DNA from: Phymorhynchus buccinoides | Lineage: Eukaryota > Mollusca > Gastropoda > Neogastropoda > Raphitomidae | NCBI GenBank assembly: GCA_017654935.2 | Contig: CM065698.1 | Location: forward strand, 50,701,932 to 50,765,931 | DNA: 64,000 bases | Direction of reading: 5' to 3' | Shown here: positions 28,110-43,100 of the stretch, one piece after another | Layout of the letters: each line of letters opens with the position of its first letter | Position numbering within the stretch: the stretch's first letter is position 1 | The notes under the pieces: model-generated | What the model was told of the DNA's origin: nothing | Databases searched by the model: none | Seen by the model: the letters and a program-made list of their open reading frames with translations, nothing else | Translations under genes and position numbers: made by a program

Positions 28110-29853
28110 CTGTAAAAATATATAAAGGGATGCTTTGAGACAACTAAAATCACATACAGCATGAAACACACATCAAATCCCATTCTGAGACTGAGAAAGA
28201 ACAGATTCGCAATAAATATAGTAACTTTCTAGGAAATATTCGCAAACAGTAAGTCTGACAGTTGAAAGCATGCAGCTATGGACTGGAAACCGTGCCATTT
28301 TTGTTGAGGCAATTCATGAAGTTAGTGATAAACATTGTTCCACCTATACTATACTTACAGTGCGGGCGATGTTCTGGGCTGCCCTGATCTTCCTCAGCTT
28401 CAAGAAACCAGGATTGGCACTGACCGCTTGACCAATCTGACCGTGGAGTCAAGGACAATGGACGACAATGCAAATGAGAGCAAATACTTCCTACACTAAC
28501 ATACGTAGATAACTTATAAGGGTGGTGGTTTAAAATAATACTAAAAACAAACAACAAACAGAATGAAAAAAACACACACCCCTCCGTGCACAATAAACCC
28601 GAGTCCGAACCTTCGCACAGGGGATTTTTCCTCTCACTCTGCACTAGGCCTTATGGTCTGAACGTGGAGTCTTTCGGATGAGACGATAAACCGAGGCCCC
28701 GTGTGCCCATGCACTTAGCACACATTAAACCCAGTGGCAACGAAAAAGTTGTCATTTGGTTAAAATGTACCCCCCTTTCTCCTCATCAGTCACACAAAAA
28801 GTTGCATGCAATAAAAATGGGAGGCGCACCTCTGACTGCGACGCACTCTCCAGGTGGGAGCAACCCGAATTTCACTATAAAGTATAAAGTGAGTATAAAC
28901 TATAAAATACCAATACCAATACTACATGCAATACAGGTCTTTAATGAGTGAGTATGACTCAAACTTGGAGACATTTGTACTGGCACTTAGTGCTGCAGCA
29001 TAGGGGAATTGAAGACTAGCTGGCCTTTGGGGACCTTCCACAATGCCCGCTGTCGTCCTCTTGGCCGAGATAGTACACAGGTGCAATTCGTTCAGCTTTA
29101 CACTGATTTCACTTTTTTTAAAATTTTACCAGAAACTGAACGACAAGCAATTTGGAGCGTTTTGAACATGGTTGTTATATCCTGGAAGTCTCTCTCTGGG
29201 AATCTTGAAAACAGCATGATGCCATATTGTTTTCAAAGGCAATGTATTTTCATTTTACAAGGCTTATCTTATCAAACTGTCTCTATCCATCATTGTAACT
29301 GTCCGTCTGTCTGTCTCGTTATAAATCTCTCTCTTGCGTTGCTCCCTGATTAGTTCAGCAGGGCTCTGCCCCTGTACCCCGCCGGCGCCCTGGGCGGCCC
29401 CTGGACCCCTGCCTTTCAGCTTTGTCATTTGGGGGAGTTGCACCCATGATAGTGCGAATGTACCTTGGGCAGGACATAATAATAATAATAAACAAAGCTT
29501 CTATAGCGCTCTTCGATGATAAAAAATCATCCTCAGAGCGCTTTACAATATTACGAGAGGGGGAAACCCCCCAAAAAAACAAAACAACCAACTCACGCCG
29601 TTCATCCCACGGATGTAGTATTTCACATACACATTATTGACACAAATTCAAAGAAGGGGATTTTAAAAAATAAAAATAAAAATCAAGGCATGGACAGACA
29701 CACACACACCTCACCCTTTCAACACGCACGCCATTTATGCACTCACAAATTCTCGGGGAGGGAGAGGGGGGGTGTCATACGAGCTCACAAATTCCCAAAA
29801 CAATATGTGAATGTAAAACAATATTACGAGAAAGGCAGAGAGAGCGAAGGAGA

Positions 29854-29894
<41 letters not shown>

Positions 29895-29993
29895 AGGGGG
29901 GGGGGGGGGGGAAAGGGCATAGGGGGGGGGGGGGGGGGGAAAGAAAGAGAGGGATGGAGAAAGAGAGAGGGAGAGAGAGAGAGAAAGAACACA

Positions 29994-30036
<43 letters not shown>

Positions 30037-33000
30037 CACGCACACGCACGCGCACACACACAGAGGCACACTTTACACGGGGTTTGTGTGTGAGATTGAA
30101 ATTGAAATTATGAAGGGGAAAGGAACTTTTTGAACAGATGAGTCTTAAGGCCAGACTTGAATGCAGACAGGGACAGAGCGGACCGGAGGTAGAAGGGGAG
30201 CGAATTCCAGATGGTGGGTACTTGATAGCTGAAAGAGCGGTGACCAAAGGACTTAAGTTTCATGCGGGGGACTTTGAGGAGTTTCTCGCTGCTAGAACGG
30301 AGAGTGCGGGATGGTTGATAGGTGATGAGATGGTTGGACAGGTATGTTGGCAAAGTGTTTTGAAAATGGCGGAAAGCGAGGATTGCTAGTTTGTACTCAA
30401 TGCGAGCATGAATTGGCAGCCAGTGTAGTTTGATCAGAAGGGGGGTGACATGGGTTCTTTTTGATTTCCTCAGGACGAGTCTGGCTGCATCTGCACTACA
30501 CACGCATTCCAGCCACAGCCTCCGCCATTGCAGCTTCTTCCTTTGTTATCTGGAAGGTGTGTTTGGACACATAGCTGATAACAGTTCACAAAAGCACAAA
30601 AGCTGATAGAGACAAGTTGAATAGAATTCAGGGTGAAATTATTAACCTTTACCGGACTTCTGGGGTCGCCCACGACCCCTTGACACACAAAACATGTTAT
30701 ATCTCTAAAACTATTTAAGCAATCTTCATGAAATTTCATGACTTTGTCAAACACGTAAATGGCTTTAAGTGTGTTAAATTTGATTAATGTGTATAAAATA
30801 TAAATGACGTAATATGACGCGCAATTTTGATATACCTGTCCGGATGACGGGGGTCTCCCACGACCCCTACTTTAAAGAGCACTGCAGTGCATTGAGTAGG
30901 GGTCGTGGGAGACCCCCGCCATCCAGACAGGGATAAACACATGGTGCCTCTTTGACAAGTAGGGGTCGTGGGAGACCCCCGCCATCCGGACAGGGATAAA
31001 CACCTCGGAATTTGCTCTTTGCTGAGTAGGGGGTCATGGAAGACCCCCGCCATCGTGTCCGTGTAGTCAAAAGCATGATCCGGTAAAGGTTAAGGATAAC
31101 AGGATGTAAGGTTGGGGGGAGGGGGGGGGGGTAGTAGTGGGGTGGAGAGATTGTAGCAAGGTGGATTGTTGGAGGGGGATTGTTGGCTGAGAGGGGGGGG
31201 GGGGTAGTGAAGGAAGGGGGGTGGACGTAAAACAAATGGCAGGGGAAGGGATAGTGTTGAGGCCACTAGGGGGTCATGGTTGTGCTTTTGTGAACTGTTA
31301 TCAAATGAACAAAACACTTCAAGTTCAACTGCAGTAAAGTATTACAGAACTTCTCAGTCTGGAAAAAGAGCTCCGCTGGAAAGCTTGACTTTCCTTCTCC
31401 CCCAAAGGATCCATCCTCCCCCCATCAGGGTCAGTGTTTGTCCTCCTGATCCAGCAGTCAACAATTTAGTTCCCTATTGTACACATTGTCTCCAAGAGTC
31501 TGTGATGATAAAGGATACCAGCTTAGCGGCCTCAGCCTCTCCCTACAACAACTACGACTAATGGTAGTACTACCACTATCGCTTGTGAAAACAGCGTTGA
31601 TTTTCACACACGTAGTGTGAGCCTGCCCCTGGCTGGAACATGACTTGATAAAGGATACCAGCTTAGCGGCCTCAGCCTCTCCCTCGGCCTGAACCACCTT
31701 CTGCTGCTTCTCCTGCACGGCCTTCTCTACCAGGAACTGGGCACGCTGAGCCTCTTGCTGGGCCACCTGCAGGCACAGAACATGATGATGCAGCATCAGT
31801 GAAATTCAGTCACGTTGATGTGTATTATTACAATATTAGTCGTATTTAAACCAACAGACTTCTCCTGCACGGCCTTCTCTACCAGGAACTGGGCACGCTG
31901 CACCTCTTGCTGGGCCACCTGCAGGCACAGAACATGATGATGCAGCATTAGTGATATTCAGTCATGTTGATGTGCATTATTAGTCATATCTAAATCAACA
32001 GATTTCTCCTGTTTGGCTTTATCCACCAAGGTTAGAACTGGGCCTTTAAGCCTCTTGTTGGATCACCTGACTCCCAGAATGCAACACAATATGACACCAA
32101 TGTCGACATACTTCTCCTGTTTGGCTTTATCCACCAAGGTTAGAACTGGGCCTTTAAGCCTCTTGTTGGATCACCTGACTCCCAGAATGCAACACAATAT
32201 GACACCAATGTCGACATACTTCTCCTGTTTGGCTTTATCCACCAAGGTTAGAACTGGCCCTTTAAGCCTCTTGTTGGATCACCTGACTCCCAGAATGCAA
32301 CACAACATGACACCAATGTTGACATACTTCTCCTGTTTGGCTTTATCCACCAAGGTTAGAACTGGCCCTTTAAGCCTCTTGTTGGATCACCTGACTCCCA
32401 GAATGCAACACAACATGACACCAATGTTGACATACTTCTCCTGTTTGGCTTTATCCACCAAGGTTAGAACTGGCCCTTTAAGCCTCTTGTTGGATCACCT
32501 GACTCCCAGAATGCAACACAACATGACACCAATGTCGACATACTTCTGCTTGGCTTTCTCTGCCACAAATGGAGCTCTTTTGGCCTATTGCTGGGCCATC
32601 TGTCCGACACAAGACAATGCACTATAATACTGATAACATTTCATCTGGCTTTACTTTCCCCACATGTAGCTTTCCCTGAGGCTTAAAGACAATTTATAAC
32701 TAGACCAGGGCCTGTCCCGTGTTTTTCCTTTCACAAACTCATATGTTTTCTAGAACAAATTGCGGTTAGGGTTAAGTAAAAGGCCACACTAGTACTAGTA
32801 TAACTCAGAATTATATATACATAAAAAATGGGTACAACTTGTGATAAGTGCTGAAATACACTGTGAAACAAAAACTAAAAGGACTTTACACGGAACGGAC
32901 TGAACAAAGCGAGTGAAAGTCAGCGCACTTACACACATATGCATGGGCGTCCGCACGGAACTTCTGCATATATTTGTACACAAAGTTACGTACACACTCT

Positions 33001-36000
33001 CCCCTCCTCTCTCATATTCAGACCTGTTTGGACAATATGGTGGCAGTATATTCCCGCCCAAAGCGAGCTCAGTGATGGAGACACATACACACACATTCAG
33101 ACCTGTTTGGACAATATGGTGGCAGTATATTCCCGCCAAAGCGAGCTCAGTGATGGAGACACACACACACACCTGTTTGGACTCCACAGCGGCAGTGTAT
33201 TCCCGCCCAAAGCTGAGCTCGGTGATGGAGATACACACACACACACATTCACACCTGTTTGGACTCCACAGCGGCAGTGTACTCCCGCCCAAAGCTGAGC
33301 TCAGTGATGGAGACACACACACATTCATACCTGTTTGGACTCCTCCACAGCGGCAGTGTACTCCCGGCCAAAGCTGAGCTCAGTGATGGAGACACACACA
33401 CATTCATACCTGTTTGGACTCCTCCACAGCGGCAGTGTACTCCCGGCCAAAGCTGAGCTCGGTGATGGAGATACACACACACACATTCACACCTGTTTGG
33501 ACTCCACGGCGGCAGTGTACTCCCGGCCAAAGCTGAGCTCGGTGATGGAGACACACACACACACACATTCACACCTGTTTGGACTCCACCACAGCGGCAG
33601 TGTACTCCCGGCCAAAGCTGAGCTCGGTGATGGAGATACACGCACACACACATTCACACCTGTTTGGACTCCACGGCGGCAGTGTACTCCCGGCCAAAGC
33701 TGAGCTCAGTGATGGAGATACACACACACATTCACACCTGTTTGGACTCCTCCACAGCGGCAGTGTACTCCCGGCCAAAGCTGAGCTCGGTGATGGAGAT
33801 ACACACACACACACATTCACACCTGTTTGGACTCCACGGCGGCAGTGTACTCCCGGCCAAAGCTGAGCTCGGTGATGGAGACGTCATCCAGAATGATGTT
33901 GAAGTCCTTGGCGCGCTCCGTCAGCTCACGCCGGATCAGCAGCGACACCTGCTGGCGCATCGTGATCAGCTGCGACGCGTTGAACTTGGCAACCACACTC
34001 TTCAGCACCTGAGTGACAGACACACAGATAAATCACAGAGATCTGCACAGGTGTCAGTGTGATGCGCCCCAGTTTCTATATGTCCCCGACTCCATATAGG
34101 CCTAGCCACACTCAGACCTGTTTACAACAAATCTTCAGTCAGTAATCCCAAGCTCTGAAATCAGTAATTTCAGGCATCTGTCCGTAATTGTGCTGGCTGA
34201 GAAATCCTTTCACCAGAATTTTTCACTGCCGTCAAACCTTTTGTTGAGCGGGGGGATGGGGGGGGGAGGCACACACGCACGCTGCAACTTCCCATCCAAA
34301 CCCAACTGCCGAAATTTTGGTTGCGTTCAGGGAATGGGCGGGGGGGGGGGGATCAGGATCCAAAGTCGGAATCATCCGCTTGCGAGTGTTGTTTTTTCCG
34401 GCATGCCTTCACTTCGTATCTAGAAAAATGGCAGCATGGAGAAATAAGCCGGAAGTATTAATTCAAGGGACATTACTCGAAGTGATACCTTTGATAGCAG
34501 ACGAGAGAGTAGCGAGTACGGCTCAAACGCCATGCCTTCTTCTGATTTCCTCTTCTCCTTTTGTTTTCGCACTCGTTCAGCGGAAATGCGGATGTTTTTG
34601 TTGCTGACCGTAATAGCGTATCGGAGGTCTCAAAACGTAATTACGGACAAATCTGTAGGGAAAACAGGTCTGCACACTGCATACAATGTGACCCCAATAC
34701 AATACGATTGTGACGATGTCTGCGAGTCATGACTCGCATGAAATACTTGTCTAAAAATAACTCTACTATTTTGGTTCACTCTACTCATGTAGACCGCAAC
34801 ACACGAATCAAATGAAATGTCCGATACAAAATAAGATATGTTATCAGATTCGTGTACAGGAGACTACAAACATAGTGAACATAACTAGGAGGATTTCATC
34901 AGATTGATTTAGACAGTAGCTTGTCATGTCCAGGGCTCCCCATTTGTCCTGAGTTTAAGAAGTGGGATCACTCCCACTTAAACAATTTAAAGAAGTGTTT
35001 TCACTACTTGTCATAATTTTAAAGGAGTGACAGAAAATAAGACAGACAAGTGCACATTCCACACCTTCTAGAAGTTCTGTGCTTGCAACTTCCTCTAATC
35101 TGCCACTGTCTTTGACTCTGCCTTTGCTTTCTGTCATCTATTATCTTTCTGACCTATTGGCCTTTAAAAATTTTTTTAATTCCAAATCATTTTTTTCTTT
35201 GTTCAAACTATTATCCATGGAAGTTCTCGTGTCGTAGCTCCTCCAAAATCAGAATGTGTCAACTTTCCCTCCTCCACCATCTGAAGAGGTGGCTCACCTC
35301 ATTGCAGATGGAAGGCAACACTCTCTCATCGTAGTCTTGGCCCAGGTTGCGGTAGACAACGGGAAGCTGTGAGGCAATGGGGCGGGACAGGACACGTAGG
35401 GAAATGTTAACCATCTGAAGGTCTGTGGGGAAAAACACACAACAGAACCTTGTACAGCACACGTAGGGAAATGTTAACCCTCTGAAGGTCTGTGGGAAAA
35501 CACACACAACAGAACCTTGTACAGCACACGTAGGGAAATGTTCACCCTCTGAAGGTCTGTGGGAAAACACACACAACAGAACCTTGTACAGGACACGTAG
35601 GGAAATGTTAACCCTCTGAAGGTCTGTGGGAAAACACACACAACAGAACCTTGTACAGCACACGTAGGGAAATGTTAACCATCTGAAGGTCTGTGGGAAA
35701 ACACACACAACAGAACCTTGTACAGGACACGTAGGGAAATGTTAACCATCTGAAGGTCAGTGTGAAAACACACACAACAGAACCTTGTACAGGACACGTA
35801 GGGAAATGTTAACCCTCTGAAGGTCTGTGGGACAAAACACACAACAGAACCTTGTACAGGACACGTAGGGAAATGTTAACCATCTGAAGGTCAGTGTGAA
35901 AACACACACAACAGAACCTTGTACAGGACACGTAGGGAAATGTTAACCATCTGAAGGTCAGTGTGAAAACACACACAACAGAACCTTGTACAGGACACGT

Positions 36001-39000
36001 AGGGAAATGTTAACCCTCTGAAGGTCTGTGGGAAAAAACACACAACAGAACCTTGTACAGGACACGTAGGGAAATGTTAACCATCTGAAGGTCAGTGTGA
36101 AAACACACACAACAGAACCTTGTACAGGACACGTAGGGAAATGTTAACCATCTGAAGGTCAGTGTGAAAACACACACAACAGAACCTTGTACAGGACACG
36201 TAGGGAAATGTTAACCCTCTGAAGGTCTGTGGGACAAAACACACAACAGAACCTTGTACAGCACACGTAGGGAAATGTTAACCCTCTGAAGGTCTGTGGG
36301 AAAACACACACAACAGAACCTTGTACAGGACACGTAGGGAAATGTTAACCCTCTGAAGGTCTGTGGGACAAAACACACAACAGAACCTTGTACAGCACAC
36401 GTAGGGAAATGTTAACCCTCTGAAGGTCTGTGGGAAAACACACACAACAGAACCTTGTACAGGACACGTAGGGAAATGTTCACCCTCTGAAGGTCTGTGG
36501 GAAAACACACACAACAGAACCTTGTACAGGACACGTAGGGAAATGTTAACCCTCTGAAGGTCTGTGGGAAAACACACACAACAGAACCTTGTACAGGACA
36601 CGTAGGGAAATGTTAACCCTCTGAAGGTCTGTGGGAAAACACACACAACAGAACCTTGTACAGGACACGTAGGGAAATGTTAACCCTCTGAAGGTCTGTG
36701 GGACAAAACACACAACAGAACCTTGTACAGGACACGTAGGGAAATGTTAACCCTCTGAAGGTCTGTGGGAAAAAACACACACAGGACCTTCTTAACTAAG
36801 CGCATAATACAATAATATCAATCACATGTACAACTAAAAACACTTTCAAATAACAAAGAAAAAGACAACAATGGATTTTTCAACAGCACATAATCAAGAA
36901 AATTCAGTTCCAACCCAAATTAATTTTAAACAGGTGTTAATATTATCACATAATTTACCATTTAGTAGACAACATTTTTCTTAGGTTTATAAATAAATTG
37001 CTGTCCCGCTGGTTTGTCAACTAAACGCATTTACATCAACAACAAAATGATTGGATGCACTCACACACACATATAGATATATACACAGATCTACACAAAT
37101 ACAGAGTGCATATTTAAACATTTTAAGATCACATGGATCACAAGGTTACATGGTTGCAGAAAATTACGACTATGTTATTATTAAGTAACTAGCAGCTACG
37201 CCCCGTGCTCGCTTCGCTTTCGCGGCAGCTTTTCTCCAGCACAGGTCTTTAGAATAGCAGTTGCCAGGATAGCACTTCAAAATGCCTCCCACTGTAGTCC
37301 ATGTTTACGGAGCCCCCTTGGCTCTCACTCTCACTGTGCTACTGGCCCTTCAACATGTCTCCCACTGTAGTCCATGTTTACGGAGCCCCCTTGGCTCTCA
37401 CTCTCGCTGTGCTATTGGCCCTTCTTCTGCATTCCCAGGCCATAAGGGATAAGGTCTGGTTTTCAGTTTTCATTGGTCTCCCTGCTGCGTACAGCCGACA
37501 CATTCCAATTTCGGAGGAGCTCAAAGATTGGAAGATGGGTTGTTTTTTTAAAAGGCAGGAGAATGGGCCAATCAGTCAGAAAGATAGTAGAAAGCAAAGG
37601 GAAAAGGCAGAGTCAAAGATAGTGAAAGACAAGATGAAATTACAAGCACAGAACTTCCAGGTGGGGGAACTATTTCTACGAAAGACACCCCGGTATTCCC
37701 ACAGGGAGAGACTCGTGGAGGGGGTGGGGTCATCCAGCTCCCTGTATGGAGGCACGAGGCATCCACCCATTGCCCCTTCAAAATGTCTTCCACTGCATTC
37801 CCCTGTTAATGCTGATCACGAATATATATGATGATAGTGGTCTAACGCCAACAGTTTTGAAACCATGAGCATTTGTTTTCAGAGCCCCCTCAGCTCTCAC
37901 TCTCACTGTGCTCTTGGCCCCTTCAAAATGTCTTCCACTGGGTTTCTGCTGTGATGCTGATCATGAATGCATATGGTTATATGGGTCTAACGCCAACGGT
38001 TTTGAAATTATGGGCACTTTTATCCGGACAGACCTCATCATGTAACAGCTTCAAGGTCAAGGGGCTTTTAAATGTCTTCAACTGCATTCCTTAGATCACT
38101 GTGATCAATAATATAAATGGTGGCCACAGCCACAGGTAAAAAAGAGAAGTTCAAAAGTCAAGGTCATTAGGATAATCTAAATCAATACTTTGCACTACAC
38201 ATGACCTTGAGGCAGTCTACCAACCTGCCAACTTTGAAGCCTGTAGCTGAAAAAATGTGAAAGATGGCCAAAACACCAAGTTGAAACCTCCAAGGTCTAT
38301 GTCCTTGACCTCTTAATCGGTACCCAATATTCCATATTATCATTAGTTAATCCACCCCTGTCCCAAGTTTGAATATCGTAAGTCCAACGATATGAAAAAT
38401 ATGGCCTAAAATTTAAAAAATCGGTAATCAAGGTCAAACTTCAAGGTCAAGGTCAGCACGTTTATATTTGTATGGGACCATTCTTGCACTGTGATACACC
38501 ACCACACAAAATTTAAAGCCATTCTGTTCACTGGTTAATGGGACACAGCTGAACATGAAATATATAGCACAAAGAACAAAATTTCGGTTTTATGAGTGTG
38601 TCTTTCACTTAACGTCTATCCACTTCTCGTGATATCAGACCGAGGTTTTGTGAGTCTTCCTTGGTGGAGGCTTGCACTGGCGGATACAAATTCATGATCT
38701 GAATATGTTGTGATATGCTGATCAAGAATATAATATATGGTTATAGGGGTCTAAGGCTTGGGCACAATCGCCTGGACAGACACAGAAACACACACAGACG
38801 AACACACATTTTAGCCGATTACAGTAGTGGATGGATAATGTCCGGTGCAAAAACCACACCAATTTTTACCTTTGCTACCGGTTGGAGAAGAGATTTTCCG
38901 AGGCCGAGATCGGATGTCGTAGATAATTGGGTACTGAAACCATGGCACTCTGAAACCACGCACAAAAATGTCAGCACTATGTCAATTGTTTTCTCCACAA

Positions 39001-40101
39001 TTTCTCAATTTTATGAATTAGGCAACTTTTTTTTTCTGCCACATTAAAAACTTGATTGATAACGTACAGCTACAAGTAATATTCACCTAGGGCAAGTTTC
39101 TCTAGATAACGGTCGCCGCACGAATAATGCTCATGGCAAACAGGGCCTAAGAAACACTTTAGAAAGCTCTTGTCTGATTGGTCCAAATTGTTTTTATTTT
39201 AAACAAACTGTAATGGACCACAACAACAAGAACTGTATTCACCCCCTACTAGATCCGGATAGTTCACCGCTTCTCACCTTTTGACTGAGAGCAAAACGCC
39301 ATGTGAACTATCGGCAAATTAAGGGTGTTTCTTAGACCGTTTTTGCCGATTTGAGCGAGTGCGACGAAACGTTAGCCCTTGTGAAACTCACCCCTGGACA
39401 GTCAACACACTAAAAAAGCTTGTTTTCAAGACTTGGCAACAGGTTAAACTTTTTTTTTAAATTTTTGATATTTATTTAGAGAGAGAAAGAACATTTTGAA
39501 TGGCTTAAATATTCAAAACTTTTAAAAATGTGTTAATTTTGATTATCTCCAAACTATTTTCTCCAGCACTGAAAGGGTTAATTCAAAGAACAAACTTTCT
39601 GCGCTGACCTGAGGTGTATTCCCTCAATGTAGACGTCATCCTGCACCCCGCCCAGACGACTGAAGATGATGGCCCTGTGCCCGCCCTCCACTGTCACACA
39701 CACAATGAATCATATTATTAAAAGGCAACTGTCCGTCCGTCCGTTCATGTGTGGAACACAGAACGGGCCTTATAACTCCGCCGTTTTTCGACCGAATCAC
39801 TTCAAATTTGCTATCATCCCTAACGTGGCGATGGCAACGGCAACCAAGGCGGCCGTGTCATTTGCGCGGTTTGGCAAATGCGCGAAATGCATATCAGTGT
39901 TTCCCATAGGGGTGAAATGTGAGAGTCCCAGGGACTCCCTGTGCAAAATGTTAAGTCTTTTTCATATTTTTAAGAGTCCCCTAAGTATATGATAAAAAAA
40001 ATGCTTTAACAAAAGCAAATACATGCTAAACACACATGCTACATACAGTGAACACACAGGCAAACACATGTGCATAACCTCTGGAAATGGAATAGGCTGA
40101 C

Positions 40102-40143
<42 letters not shown>

Positions 40144-43100
40144 GAGGGGGGGGGGGACAAACAGATCGAGATATGGACAGAGAGACAGGCAGACAGACAC
40201 AGAAGCGTACACACACACTTGCATATATGCAGTGTTGCGTGCAAATCTGTCGCTCGTGCAAATCTGTAGCTCGCTACTATGAGAGTCTGTATTTGCGACA
40301 ACCACAAATTTCACTTTTTCTGTACTTGAACTGTTTTCTAACCCTAACCCTAGAAAAAGGTGAAATTTGTGGTTCATGCTGAATGTCGCAAAATGCCGCA
40401 AATACAGACTCTCATAGGTAGCGAGCTGCAGATTTGCACGAGCGACAGATTTGCACGCCACATGCAGTAGCTTATGTTTTTGAGATGATGCCATTCACAT
40501 CTCTAAAAGAACGGCTTGATGCTGCTGCTTTTTCCTCTGTCGAACATGCAAAAAACGTTCAGATTTGGTTAACGAAGAAATCAGACCTAAAAGTTGAAGC
40601 ACTTCACTCTCGCGAACAAGCATTCAGATGTAAACAAAGATCGGACATGTGTCTGCTTTAGAAAGGAAAACCCCGGATGGTCAGAAACAAGACTGACAAC
40701 CAGGAAAACCAAAGCAAACAGACTGACCGCTGTGGCACGAAGCGAAAATCGGGTTCGGAGTTTTGATATGGAAAAGTTGGGGTGGCTTGACCTAATTCCA
40801 ATGATCCTACAAGTTGCAGACGATGTATGAGCGAGTCCGAAACTAGCAAACATATTCTTCTGCCCCTTTCCTATTCGTGGCTTCTTTTGGGGAGGCATGG
40901 CTGGTTTTAAACACGAATTGTTGTCAAAAGGCCGAGAAGCACTAGAAGACTAGGTCACGCTGGAATTTATTTGGTCTTCAAAACGTTGGATCGGAAAAGC
41001 TTTACCGAATGTGCAATGCCGCCATTTCTTCGTTTCGGCGTTCGTTTCGCCAGATACAACTTTTTAGTTCTGATTATGGTCCGAGGCCGCGGAAGAACTA
41101 AGTTTAGCAGACGACAGAATCCTTGAAGTTGTTGACTGCTTTGACGAAAAATCAATCGGTCAGATGACCGCCTGCCTGCTAAAACTATCCGTCAAAATCG
41201 ATGGTTTATGAGTCAATGACCGATGACCGACGCCAAGAATGAACCCTGCTGTCTCGGTCTGTTGAAAAAAGTGTGCGTCCCATGGGACGCCCAGAGCTGA
41301 AATCAAAGAGTCCCTCCGTGATTTTTGTGCTTCAGGGACGCACATATGTGCGTTATGGGAAACACTGCATATCCACCGGTCTCTCAGCGCCCGTATCTCC
41401 GGTATTTCTGGACGGATTTTGAAATTTGGAAGGTAGATGACCGGGGACAGTGACTATCTGTGTCCCAAACTGGAAGCCAATCGATTCCTAAACGCGTGCG
41501 ATATGCACCGCTTCACCTTTTCATAAACCGCGGTGAAACGAGACCCGACACTGACTCGACATTTGGAACATGCATAACCAGGGATAGTGACTATCTTGGT
41601 GCAAAATTTCAACAGCATCCATTCATAAACGTGCGCGATATGAGCCAATTTACAATTTCGCGGACCCGGCAAAATGGGTACTCAGCGTTACGGGTACTAG
41701 GCGTTACGGGTACTAGGCGTTGTGCTAGTATTAAATTATAACAGAAATATGCACCCCGCCCAGTCGACTGTAGATGATGGCCCTGTGTCCACCCTCCACT
41801 GTCACACACACTGAATATTAATATAATATAACATTTAATGATTTATCATAACATAAATATGCACCCCACCCAGATGACTGTAGATGATGGCCCTGTGTCC
41901 ACCCTCCACTGTCACACACACTGAATATTAATATAATATAACATTTAATGATTTATCATAACAGAAATATGCACCCCACCCAGATGACTGAAGATGATGG
42001 CCATGTCCACCCTCTACTGTCAAACACATAGAACATACATACACTGAATATTGTTTAATTACTGTTAGTATAACACTTCTTATAACACATATACATGGTC
42101 CCACCCAGACGACTGAAGATGATGGCCGTGTCCACCCTCTACCGTCAAACACATAGAACATACATACACTGAATATTGTTTAATTACTGTTAGTATAACA
42201 CTTCTTATAACACATATACATGGTCCCACCCAGATGACTGAAGATGATGGCCGTGTCCACCCTCTACTGTCAAACACATAGAACATACATACACTGAATA
42301 TTGTTTTATTACTGTTAGTATAACACTTCTTATAACACATATACATGGTCCCACCCAGACGACTGAAGATGATGGCCGTGTCCACCCTCTACCGTCAAAC
42401 ACATAGAACATACATACACTGAATATTGTTTTATTACTGTTAGTATAACACTTCTTATAACACATATACATGGTCCCACCCAGATGACTGAAGATGATGG
42501 CCGTGTCCACCCTCTACTGTCAAACACATAGAACATACATACACTGAATATTGTTTTATTACTGTTAGTATAACACTTCTTATAACACATATGCATGGTC
42601 CCACCCAGACGACTGAAGATGATGGCCGTGTCCACCCTCTACCGTCAAACACATAGAACATACATACACTGAATATTGTTTTATTACTGTTAGTATAACA
42701 CTTCTTATAACACATATACATGGTCCCACCCAGACGACTGAAGATGATGGCCGTGTCCACCCTCTACTGTCAAACACATAGAACATACATACACTGAATA
42801 TTGTTTTATTACTGTTAGTATAACACTTCTTATAACACATATACATGGTCCCACCCAGATGACTGAAGATGATGGCCGTGTCCACCCTCTACTGTCAAAC
42901 ACATAGAACATACATACACTGAATATTGTTTTATTACTGTTAGTATAACACTTCTTATAACACATATACATGGTCCCACCCAGACGACTGAAGATGATGG
43001 TCGTGTCCACCCTCTACTGTCAAACACATAGAACATACATACACTGAATATTGTTTTATTACTGTTAGTATAACACTTCTTATAACACATATACATGGTC

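Larger units (their letters stand above)
39895..41367. mobile_element. Non-autonomous hAT-like element
   Basis: CAGTGTTTCCCATA at the left and TATGGGAAACACTG at the right are inverted termini of hAT type. CATAT lies on both sides as a possible part of the target duplication. The interior has no intact transposase; a short minus-strand ORF starts [14 protein letters not shown] (40898) but soon loses coherence. A foldback element and a GA run are nested inside. Confidence 0.65.

Noticed and set aside
29735..30247. Proline-rich 170-aa minus-strand ORF
   Set aside because: Reads through poly-G and CA/TA tracts within a LINE 3' end.
32013..32627. 204-aa plus-strand repeat ORF
   Set aside because: Antisense of the 108-bp array derived from PHB2 exon 6.
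34721..34738. 18-bp palindrome TGCGAGTCATGACTCGCA as a regulatory site
   Set aside because: It lies deep in a PHB2 intron with no supporting context; noted only as a short inverted repeat.
37301..37831. 176-aa plus-strand ORF
   Set aside because: Covers a dispersed repeat present in three copies in the window; no conserved domain recognised.
40501..40898. Transposase fragment within the hAT-like element
   Set aside because: Short ORFs on both strands lack recognisable hAT catalytic or zinc-finger motifs, so only the terminal repeats are used as evidence.
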